From NCBI GenBank assembly GCA_905339165.1, contig CAJPFH010000031.1:1-64000 (forward strand): a DNA stretch of 64,000 bases, given 5' to 3'. Below, piece by piece: positions 51,454 to 59,600 of the stretch (its first letter is position 1; every line of letters starts with the position of its first letter). Under the pieces are notes generated by a model. It made no database searches. It was not told where the DNA came from and was given only the letters and a program-made list of their open reading frames with translations. The position numbers and the translations under genes are program-made. This DNA is from Flavobacteriales bacterium. GTDB lineage: Bacteria; Bacteroidota; Bacteroidia; Flavobacteriales_E; Vicingaceae.

Positions 51454-52720
51454 GGATGTGTGGTTTGTGTAAAATAATTTTAAAAGTGTTTATAGTGTAT
51501 AGCAAAGCAGAAATAAATAAAAGAGTTCCGGATAGCGTAATTACAGTATGGTGGCTTAGTATAATACCCAATAAAAGAAAAAAGAAGCCTGCAAAAAATA
51601 GATATAATTGTATGGTTAAAAGTTTTTCGGAATAGAGTTCTTTTGGCAAGGGCATTTTTATTTTTCCTATAAGTTTTTTGTAGACTTTCAGCCATATAAT
51701 AAAAGGCAGGGTTTTAAAGGTTTGTCCTAATATTAGAGAGGAAATAAAACCAATAATAATTAGGCTGCCATACGCAATGGCCAAACGTGGGGAATGGTTT
51801 TCATGAGTATAAAAGAGTAGTAAAAGTGAAATGATGCACACTAACAAGAGCGAAACAAAAGATAAAACTGATTGTTTCATGCCGGTATCAAAATTCTTTT
51901 TTACTCGTTTAGTGTACGCTTCTTTTAAATAAGAAACAAAGTAAAATACTCCGGTAATGAGTATAATAGCCGTAATAATAATGTCAATAATAGTATTCAA
52001 AAAGAAAGAACTGATGCTTAAAAGTAATCCGGCATTGATACAATAGTAGGCTATTTGCAATTTTTTTTTATTCAGGCTATGGGCAACCATAAACATGGGT
52101 AACAAGCGACTGGCTACTCCCATGATTAACTGTAAAAACCAACCTACTAATCCTGTATGGGCATGTATTTTAAGCAACCTTAAGTGTTCGGGTTTAAGAA
52201 AGGCATATTTTAAATTGAGGGCAAAAACAAATCCGGATAGTACGGTAAAAAGCAGCCATAGAGTTGAAGTAAGAATAAAGTCGCGTTCTATGCTTTTGTT
52301 TCGAGAAGTTTGAGCGGTTTTAAAAATATTAAAAGAAAACCCTATGACAGCTGAAATAATAAGTGTAGCGGCAAGGTGCAAAACACCTCCAAGCAAGAAA
52401 TTCCAAAATGAAAAACAAAGTAATATAGACCCTGCAGCAAGAGTAAAGAAAGAAAATATTGCTAGTTGCTCGCTGAAAAGTTTTGCATCTAATATAACCG
52501 GAATGAGTTGGTAAAGAGCCCCCCAAATAATCATACTTATCCAGCCCAATACGAGTAAATGGGTAATGGCTAGTAGTTTCGGATTAAAATAGTGAGTGGT
52601 AAATGCATCGGGAGAAAGAGCAATAAACAATGTTGCCGTAAGCCAAGCTAAGCTTCCAAATGCAAAGTGTGGTATTACAATGTTTGCAGAAGGTGCATTT
52701 TGACTGGCTATTTGCTGCAT
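51437..52720 (-). CDS. Heme-copper-oxidase/NnrS-like 12-span membrane protein
   Basis: A 427-residue protein with about 12 membrane spans. Conserved-looking histidines lie in THLLVLGWISMIIWGALYQ, KIHAHTGLVGWFLQLIMG and VASRLLPMFMVAHSL, a pattern shared with NnrS and with the heme-copper oxidase subunit I-like proteins of nitric-oxide loci. It lacks the full His set needed to call a NO reductase with confidence. In related loci such proteins help in NO tolerance. It is the fifth gene of the operon: its start and the stop of the preceding gene share a base. Confidence 0.7.
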   Translation of the reverse strand: MQQIASQNAPSANIVIPHFAFGSLAWLTATLFIALSPDAFTTHYFNPKLLAITHLLVLGWISMIIWGALYQLIPVILDAKLFSEQLAIFSFFTLAAGSILLCFSFWNFLLGGVLHLAATLIISAVIGFSFNIFKTAQTSRNKSIERDFILTSTLWLLFTVLSGFVFALNLKYAFLKPEHLRLLKIHAHTGLVGWFLQLIMGVASRLLPMFMVAHSLNKKKLQIAYYCINAGLLLSISSFFLNTIIDIIITAIILITGVFYFVSYLKEAYTKRVKKNFDTGMKQSVLSFVSLLLVCIISLLLLFYTHENHSPRLAIAYGSLIIIGFISSLILGQTFKTLPFIIWLKVYKKLIGKIKMPLPKELYSEKLLTIQLYLFFAGFFFLLLGIILSHHTVITLSGTLLFISALLYTINTFKIILHKPHIHEKTN

Positions 52721-53544
52721 TATTTACGAATTAAAAGTGTTACATTTCCCTCTTCAATTTCTAAAATCAAAACAGTATAGTTTCTGTCTTCTAACTCCGA
52801 AAGTAAGTACTGCGGAACTTTTTTATGATGCACAAACAAAGTTTCTTCTTTTTCTAATTTTTCTAGTTCGCTTAGTATGCTAACCATAGGCATAGGCATT
52901 TCCATTTCGCGAACATCAATTTCTTTTAACTTGTGCAGAAACTTATTTTTTTCGGTTTCAAATTCTTCTGTACTTACTTTTTTAATAATTCCTTTTAGAG
53001 TGGTATCAGAAATAGGTTGATTGGTTTTAATAAAATAAGTGTAAACGATATTGTTAATTGTTTCTACAAAACTAAAGTAACCTTTGTGGTTTAAAATTTT
53101 AATGAGGGGAATGGGTTCAAAGGTATTAATGATTTTCAGTGCGGTATCATCAGGTACTTCTTTTAGTCTTTGCATTATGAGATTAAACGGATCTGTTCCT
53201 TTAGCTAAGGAGGGGCGTACATCGAGTTCGTAAATTTTATTTTTTTCGATGGCGTTTTTTAGAATAGTCGGTATAGTGTGTGAAGAAGAATTTGAATTTA
53301 TATTTTCAGAAATTTCTTCGTGTTCAATTTCAAATCCCAGTGGCTTTAGTTTTTCGAAAAAATCGGAAACCTTGCATTTGCCTACTTTGGCTGCATCTTC
53401 TATAGTGATGCGGGGAGCTAGTACTGCTCGTAAAACAGGGTTTTTTAGTTTGTTAAAATGAGGATTAATAGAGGCAATGGCTTCTATGGCAGCTTTGTTA
53501 TGTTTTATAATTTTAGCAATATTGGAGTGTTTGTTTATTTTCAT
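52720..53544 (-). CDS. DUF1858-DUF2249 protein
   Basis: A 274-residue cytoplasmic protein. Residues ~1-65 form a DUF1858-like helical domain (NIAKIIKHNKAAIEAIASIN, then RITIEDAAKVGKCKVSDFF). Residues ~110-175 form a DUF2249 domain (YELDVRPSLAKGTDPFNLIM, FEPIPLIKILNHKGY). A C-terminal ~80-residue part is unassigned. DUF2249 and DUF1858 are found in NO-related and hemerythrin-linked loci; both are small sensing or partner domains of unknown chemistry. The stop overlaps the start of the next gene by one base, and the start overlaps the stop of the hemerythrin gene by four. Confidence 0.82.
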   Translation of the reverse strand: MKINKHSNIAKIIKHNKAAIEAIASINPHFNKLKNPVLRAVLAPRITIEDAAKVGKCKVSDFFEKLKPLGFEIEHEEISENINSNSSSHTIPTILKNAIEKNKIYELDVRPSLAKGTDPFNLIMQRLKEVPDDTALKIINTFEPIPLIKILNHKGYFSFVETINNIVYTYFIKTNQPISDTTLKGIIKKVSTEEFETEKNKFLHKLKEIDVREMEMPMPMVSILSELEKLEKEETLFVHHKKVPQYLLSELEDRNYTVLILEIEEGNVTLLIRK

Positions 53545-54071
53545 GGCTTAATGGTTCTTAAACTTTCGGCAAGAGCTTTTTTTCTTTCCGGCCCCAGTTC
53601 TCGTTCTTTGTCTTCGAATAAAAAATAGATTCGCTTCAGTTCTTCTTCATCGTACAATGATTCGGCCATGCTAAAGAGTTCATCGTTTTCAACGGCTATG
53701 TGATCTAATAAATCATTTATAAATGAAGCCAATGTTTTTTGTGCTTTTTCATACTCTTTATGTTGTATCGCTTCATCTATTTCTAGTACGGTTTCACGAA
53801 ACATTTCGTGGTGATTCTCTAATTCGGTTATAATATCTTTTAGCAAAAAATCGGGATTGTTCATTAGCTCCTTAAATAAAATATCTTCTTCTTTTTTATG
53901 GTGAAATTCATCGCTGTATTGACGAAAGAAAGTAATGAGTTTTTTTACATTTTCGCAATAGAGCGTTTCGTTGTTTTGCCATGTATGGTTCAGTGATTTT
54001 ATAATTTCTTCGGCCGTAACAATTACATCGTGTTCGTCTATTAATACTTGTATGGGGTTGGTGTTGTTCAT
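53541..54071 (-). CDS. Hemerythrin-domain protein
   Basis: A 176-residue protein; the ATG at 54071 is chosen since the longer frame would add an unrelated N-terminus overlapping the upstream gene. The helical bundle shows the di-iron ligand pattern: LIDEHDVIVTA (His), FHHKKEEDILF (His, Glu), LENHHEMF (His) and HIAVENDELFSMAE (His, Glu). It is expected to bind a di-iron centre and react with O2 or NO. It lies between the CopD-like and DUF1858 genes in the nitrosative-stress-like operon. Confidence 0.88.
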   Translation of the reverse strand: MNNTNPIQVLIDEHDVIVTAEEIIKSLNHTWQNNETLYCENVKKLITFFRQYSDEFHHKKEEDILFKELMNNPDFLLKDIITELENHHEMFRETVLEIDEAIQHKEYEKAQKTLASFINDLLDHIAVENDELFSMAESLYDEEELKRIYFLFEDKERELGPERKKALAESLRTIKP

Positions 54072-54084
54072 CGTTTTTATTTTT

Positions 54085-54564
54085 TTATATAGCGCCTCCT
54101 CTGGAAAGAATAATTCCAATGTAAACCATTGCCAGCGATAGCAACAGCATCATTCTTCCGCTCCAGCGGGCTATTAATTTAGAGTTCGTATTTGTATTTT
54201 TTTGCATTTCTTCTATTGTTTTTTTTCCCATCATTATATCGTGAAATCCGCTTACAGCTATTATTCCTGCAAAGAGAAACAGTTTGTAGGTTACTAATAT
54301 GCCGTAAGTGTTTTCGGTAAGTGCCTGCAGGGTAAGTGGTATTCCTCGTAAATACATATTTAGAATTCCTGTAATTACTAGAATAGCCATAGCAAACCAT
54401 CCATAAAATCGAAATTTTAGTCCGGTGCTATAAAGTATAGAAACTTTATCGGGGTTATTTTTTATTCCGGGCAGCATAACCAGTGGCAAAAAAAGCATAC
54501 CACCCACCCAAAAAGCGGCACTTACTACATGAAAAAAAACAGAGGTATAATATAATATTGGCAT
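54085..54564 (-). CDS. CopD-like four-span membrane protein
   Basis: A 159-residue protein with four membrane helices (~residues 5-28, 50-72, 85-108, 135-155). FFHVVSAAFWVGGMLFLP at the start is the CopD/DUF2269 signature with His and W-V-G-G. In copper loci CopD takes part in copper handling; stand-alone short forms, as here, may bind heme. It starts four bases after the Ric stop codon. The link to a nitrosative-stress operon suggests heme or metal delivery to the neighbouring membrane protein (inference). Confidence 0.78.
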   Translation of the reverse strand: MPILYYTSVFFHVVSAAFWVGGMLFLPLVMLPGIKNNPDKVSILYSTGLKFRFYGWFAMAILVITGILNMYLRGIPLTLQALTENTYGILVTYKLFLFAGIIAVSGFHDIMMGKKTIEEMQKNTNTNSKLIARWSGRMMLLLSLAMVYIGIILSRGGAI

Positions 54565-54568
54565 TTAA

Positions 54569-55516
54569 TTAAGCACCCATTAATTTTTCTTCTAGTTTAA
54601 TAGCTTTAGCAAATAGGATATTATTTTCTAAATGAATATGTTGGTGTAGGTCTTTTTCAAACTCTTCCAACTTGGCAAACAATACTCGGTACGAAGAGCA
54701 GGCGTCTTGTGGAGGGGTATAGTTATTGCTTAGCTCACGAATTTTTTCGTAGTTGCTGCCCACTGCGGTATGTTCTGCTTCCATCATATTAATAGGGTTT
54801 TTAATGGTTCCAAACCCTGGTGTACCAATAGATTCGCCTGTTTTTTCGGCAAGGGCTAATTGTTTAATGTATGGAAATAAAATCATCTCTTCTTTGTGCA
54901 TGTGCATTTTTAATTCTTGTGCAACGCCTTCAAAATAGTGAGCAATTTCTATTACTTCAGGGTGTGTGTTACCATGTACGGTGGCTACTTTATTACTAAA
55001 TTCGTAAAGCAGGGGTAAGGAATCGTTCACATAGCTGTGGTGTGTATTTACAATGTAATCTGCCAAAAAATCGAGATTCCATTTATTAAAATCTTGTTGA
55101 TGATTGACAGGCGATTTTTCTGTTTCTTCCAAAGCTTTTTCTACTTCCGAAACCGATACTCCTTTACTTTCGCAGGCTTCTTTTAGGGATTTATGTCCAC
55201 CGCAACAAAAGTCTAAACCGAATTTTCTAAATACTTCGGCTTTTCTGTAATCGCTGGCAACTAGTTCGCCTATGGTTTTCGATGTTTCGCCTGAGTTGAG
55301 CTTAGTAATTTTTACTTCCCAAATTTCGGGTCCTTTTAAAATATATTCCCACTCAAAAGTTTTTCCTCTTTCGGCAATCATTTGGTAGTATAGAGGTACG
55401 GGGTCGTGGTCGTTATGAATAACAAATGCTTCTCCGCCTTTCAGTGTATCAAATGTTTCAAAAATAGTAGGGTGTTTAAGGCGGGGTTCAATTTTGGTTA
55501 CATCTAAAGTTTCCAT
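54569..55516 (-). CDS. ric: Iron-sulfur cluster repair protein Ric/ScdA with N-terminal DUF2249
   Basis: A 315-residue protein from the ATG at 55516 (earlier frame extension is low-complexity and would cross the promoter). Domain order: DUF2249 (~10-78, KHPTIFETFDTLKGGEAFVI, DHDPVPLYYQM), ScdA_N/DUF542 (~85-140, GELVASDYRKAEVFRKFGL then DFCCGGHKSL with the Cys-Cys), then a hemerythrin bundle (~155-310) with NTHHSYV, HPEVIEIAHYF, HMHKEEMILFPY and HIHLENNILF. Ric (YtfE, ScdA, DnrN) repairs Fe-S clusters damaged by NO or oxidants. The extra DUF2249 is not in E. coli YtfE. It heads the seven-gene operon. Confidence 0.92.
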   Translation of the reverse strand: METLDVTKIEPRLKHPTIFETFDTLKGGEAFVIHNDHDPVPLYYQMIAERGKTFEWEYILKGPEIWEVKITKLNSGETSKTIGELVASDYRKAEVFRKFGLDFCCGGHKSLKEACESKGVSVSEVEKALEETEKSPVNHQQDFNKWNLDFLADYIVNTHHSYVNDSLPLLYEFSNKVATVHGNTHPEVIEIAHYFEGVAQELKMHMHKEEMILFPYIKQLALAEKTGESIGTPGFGTIKNPINMMEAEHTAVGSNYEKIRELSNNYTPPQDACSSYRVLFAKLEEFEKDLHQHIHLENNILFAKAIKLEEKLMGA

Positions 55517-55544
55517 GGTTGTATTTTTAAGGTTTATACTGGCA

Positions 55545-55552
55545 CAAAGGTA
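55545..55552 (-). promoter_or_regulatory. -7 box (TACCTTTG) of the ric operon
   Basis: The minus strand reads TACCTTTG, an exact TAnnTTTG match, 28 bases before the ric ATG. The dyad at 55558-55593 occupies the place where the -33 element should be. Confidence 0.6.
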
Positions 55553-55557
55553 GGAAT

Positions 55558-55593
55558 AAAATAATAAAAGATAAAAAAGTCTTTTATTATTTT
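55558..55593. promoter_or_regulatory. 14-bp perfect inverted repeat, candidate operator of the ric operon
   Basis: The arms AAAATAATAAAAGA (55558-55571) and TCTTTTATTATTTT (55580-55593) are exact reverse complements with an 8-base spacer. The dyad begins five bases upstream of the -7 box and covers the -33 region, the usual place of a repressor operator. An alternative is a weak AT-rich terminator for porP, which ends 66 bases before it; the stem has only one G-C pair, so this is less likely. Confidence 0.55.
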
Positions 55594-55659
55594 TTAAGAG
55601 CAATGGAAGAAAGTTCTTTCAATATTTTTTTAGAGAATTGAAAATCGGAAGAATAGAAA

Positions 55660-56604
55660 TTATTTTTTAGCTCGCATAAACACAACACTAAATTCTAATG
55701 CTCCTTTGCCTCCGGAGTGTTTTTTTAATCCCGATGTGGTAATGTCGTAGCTTATTCTGTAAATAAATTCATTGTATCGCAACCCCAATCCGGCAATTAC
55801 GGCATCGTTAAAACGGTAACCCACATCGGCCAATAGACTTACTTTTTCTTCCGGCCATTTGTATTCGCCCTTTATTCCGGCATTTATTTCTTTATTTTTT
55901 CCTTGCGTCATAGCTAGTACGCGTGGAGTTATCAGCACTTTATCGTTTGTTTTGATTTCGAATCCGGAGTAAAACATAAATCTTCTGGGCAAAGGTGTTT
56001 TTAAAGAAACAAACGATTCGTTGGGCGAAGAAATATGAAAAACAGAAAGACCGGCATAGGGGTTTACGCTAGCATTTTCGTCTTTCATTTTATAAGCCAT
56101 ACCCATATTTATTTCGGGCAAAAATTTTGATTGGGCCAGTTCGGTTTCTCCACTGCTGATGTTTTTATCAAATGTTCCTTCTGAATATTGGCTGTCGAAA
56201 ATTAAATTATCTCGCATATCTTTTTGAATAACCCCTAATTGTAATCCGGCCGACAACACATGTTTATCTTGTCCTGGAGTGGTTATTCTGTATGCCCCCG
56301 ACAAAACGAGGTGTTGGTCGTTGTAGCCAACAGCTGCTTCATTAGCAATTAAATATCCTCCCAATCCCCAACGTTCGTTCAAGGGCATATCAAAGTTTGC
56401 CACCATGCTTACATAAGGGCGGGTAGTAAAAGCTCTCCATTGATTTCGGCCTTGAATGGAAGCCCTGTAGGAGCCTTCCATGATTCCGGTATTGGCTGCA
56501 TTTAGAAATACGGCAGATGCCTCGTATTGCGAAAGATGAAAATCTTGTGCCTGTACAATGCTAATGCAAGTAGTAAGCAGAATGATTATGATACTTCTTT
56601 TCAT
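55660..56604 (-). CDS. PorP/SprF-family outer-membrane protein
   Basis: A 314-residue beta-barrel-type protein with signal peptide (residues 1-19, ending VQAQ). DFHLSQYEASAVFLNAANTG and YRASIQGRNQWRAF are the opening of PorP/SprF; alternating aromatic strands follow (e.g. GYRFNDAVIAGLGLRYNEF) and a closing FSVVFMRAKK strand. These proteins pair with T9SS cargo bearing type B sorting domains and help to place them on the surface. The immediate upstream gene is just such a cargo, 18 bases away. Confidence 0.92.
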   Translation of the reverse strand: MKRSIIIILLTTCISIVQAQDFHLSQYEASAVFLNAANTGIMEGSYRASIQGRNQWRAFTTRPYVSMVANFDMPLNERWGLGGYLIANEAAVGYNDQHLVLSGAYRITTPGQDKHVLSAGLQLGVIQKDMRDNLIFDSQYSEGTFDKNISSGETELAQSKFLPEINMGMAYKMKDENASVNPYAGLSVFHISSPNESFVSLKTPLPRRFMFYSGFEIKTNDKVLITPRVLAMTQGKNKEINAGIKGEYKWPEEKVSLLADVGYRFNDAVIAGLGLRYNEFIYRISYDITTSGLKKHSGGKGALEFSVVFMRAKK

Positions 56605-56622
56605 AAGATTTTATTTTTTCGG

Positions 56623-59600
56623 TTATCTTAAAAGTTTTACTTCGCCACTTATTTTGTAAGGTATATTATCTAATGTTAGTGCATCAACGGTATAAACGTA
56701 AATTCCAATTTGCGTGGGTTTTCCTTTGTAAGTGCCGTCCCATCCTATTTTTTGGTCGGTGCTGTTAAACAGTCTTTCACCCCATTCATTATAAATATTA
56801 AAATTCAATTCTAAAAAGGGACCTCCTCTCACAAAAAGAGTATCGTTCAGCCCATCTCCATTAGGTGTAAAACCTGTTGGTAATACGGGGGCATACACAA
56901 AGTCTTCTTTGGGTTTTATTGTTATATCGTTCGATACACTATCGGTACAACCAAACTGATTGCTTACATAAAGTGTAATGGTATACGTTCCTTCGTTTTG
57001 GTAAGAATAAATAGGATGAGTGCTTGCGGAGGTTCCTATACCATCGCCAAAAGTCCACCAATTGGAGCTTTGCCCTGTAGAGGTATTGGTAAATTTCACA
57101 TCTTGATTGGGTTCAAAAATATTTCCATTTGTAGTGAAAGCAGCTATAGGGCTAGGGAAAATGTTGATTGTTTTTGAAATGGTATCAATACAACCTTTGT
57201 CGGTTTGTACTACCAACATTACATTGTATGAGCCTGTTTGAGTGTAAATATGGGTTACATCTTCCTGCTGAGAGTTAAAGCCATCGCCAAAATTCCACTG
57301 CCAGCCGTTGGTTATTCCATTCGGGAAATAGGAGGAATCGTTGAAATTTACAGGTTGATTAACACAGGCATTGGAATAGTAGAAATCGGCTACCAAGGTG
57401 TTTTCCATATTTACAAAAATACTATCGGAAACTGGGTTACAAGCACCATTGTAATCGGAAGTTAATACAATGTAAAATTGCCCGATAGCACTATCTAGAG
57501 AACTTGGGATATAATTCGTGATAAGGTTGGTGTTGTTGGGTACAAAAAATCCGGTTCCGGTGCTGCTCCATGTTCCTCCGGGCGAGTTGATAACCTGCCC
57601 GATAAGCGAGATAGGTTTGGTGCTGGGGCAGGCTACTATATCATTTCCCGCTATTACAATATGCTCTTGTTGCACGGTAATCAAAAGTGTATCGTAGCCC
57701 GGCAAACAACTGCCGTTATGGGTAGACTCTAATATCAATTGCACCAGTCCGGCTAAACTATCAGCCGAACTTAAAATGTAGATGGCATTTAAAGCCGAAT
57801 CGTTGGGTTGAAAAGTTCCGGAGCCCAAGGTAGTCCATTTACCTGTGGTAGAACCACCCGTAACAAATCCATTCAGTTGAGCCTGTAAATCGGTTACGCA
57901 AACAGCTATATCAGGCCCTGCCGAAACAAATGCCGAGGGGCCAAAGGTAATGAGTACCGTATCGGTTACAGCCGCACATTTTCCGTTGTTGGTAGAGGTA
58001 AGTACAAGTTTTACCCAACCATTGGCTGTATCGGAAGGGCTGTATACATAAAAACAATTAAGAATATTATTGTTAGGAATAAAAACTCCGCTACCCAAGG
58101 TAGTCCATTGCCCTGTGGTGGTGCCACCTGAAACAATACCCTGCAATTGCGTTTGAATACTGAATTTACAAACATATTGGTCTATTCCGGCATTTACAAC
58201 CGGTGGTGGTGTAATGGTTATAACAATGGTATCGCTAACCGGATTGCAGGTGCCATTACCGGTTGTGGTAAGTATTAAAGTTACGGAACCGTTATTAATT
58301 TCGGCTTGGGAAGGTATGTACGTAGGATTTAAAACGGTATTGTTAGGGATATACGTACCGCTGCCTCCTGACCAAATTCCTCCGCTAGCAATCGTAACAG
58401 CACCATTTAGCTGATAGTTTGGGGCATTGGCACACACATCATCATCGGGGCCTGCATTGGCGGTTGGTGCAGGTGTAAAGCTAAGGGTTATGGTATCTTT
58501 CGATTGGTTACAACTATTGGCTGTTAAAATTAGCTGAATTGAACCCGCTGCCGTATCGGCCGGACTGGGTACGTAAGTGGCATTTAATGTATTGGCATTT
58601 GGGATAAATCCTCCAGACCCTGTGGTACTCCATGTTCCTGTGGGAGCTCCGGTAATAGACCCATTTAACTGAGCGGTGGTATTGGCACAAATGGTAATAT
58701 TATTACCTGCATTAGCCACCCCTGCCGGAAGAATAGTAACTTTGATGGTATCACTAACCGGCAAACAATTACCATTATTGGTAGAAGTTAAAATGAGATA
58801 AACTACGCCATTGGCCGAATCTTGCGAACTAGCATGGTAAACGGCATTTAATGCGTTTGGATTGGGAGTAAAGTTTCCTGTTCCTAGGGTGTTCCACATT
58901 CCGGTAACAGTACCCCCGGTTACACTTCCGTTTAATTGTAAATGCAGGTTATTTACACATAAGTTGGTGTCGTTTCCGGCAAACACAAGTGGTGCAGGAG
59001 TGATCGTAACGATAATGCTGTCCGAAACAGGTAAACAAATGGTAGGCGTAGTGGTAGTAAGTTTTAGTTTTACCGTACCTGCGTTAATATCTGCTTGGCT
59101 TGGAACATAGGTGGCATTTAAGGTAATATTATTAGGAACAAATGTTCCCGTTCCGTTACTGATCCAAATAGCCGATGAAGAGTTGGTGATGATCCCGTTT
59201 AACAACACATTTGGATTATTTGCACATACTGTTGTATTAACGCCTGCATCGGCTGTTGGAGCTTTTATAATGGTAACTTTTATTGAATCTTTAGCCGATG
59301 GGCAACCTCCGTTGTTTGTAGAGGTAAGTTTTAGCCAAACTATTCCGGCTGTTGTATCTCCGTTACTAGGAACGTAGGTAGCATTTAACTGAAAAGGATT
59401 GGGAACAAAATTTCCGGTTCCGCTGGTAGTCCATTGACCAAAGTTAGAGCCGCCCCATACATTTCCATTCAGCACAAGTATGGCATTGTTGGCACAAAGG
59501 GTTGTGTCGTTTCCGGCCGATGCAAAAATTTGCGGGGTAAAATAGAGAATTAAACTATCCATTTCAGGCAAACAATTTCCGTTGGCTGTAGAAACTAAAT

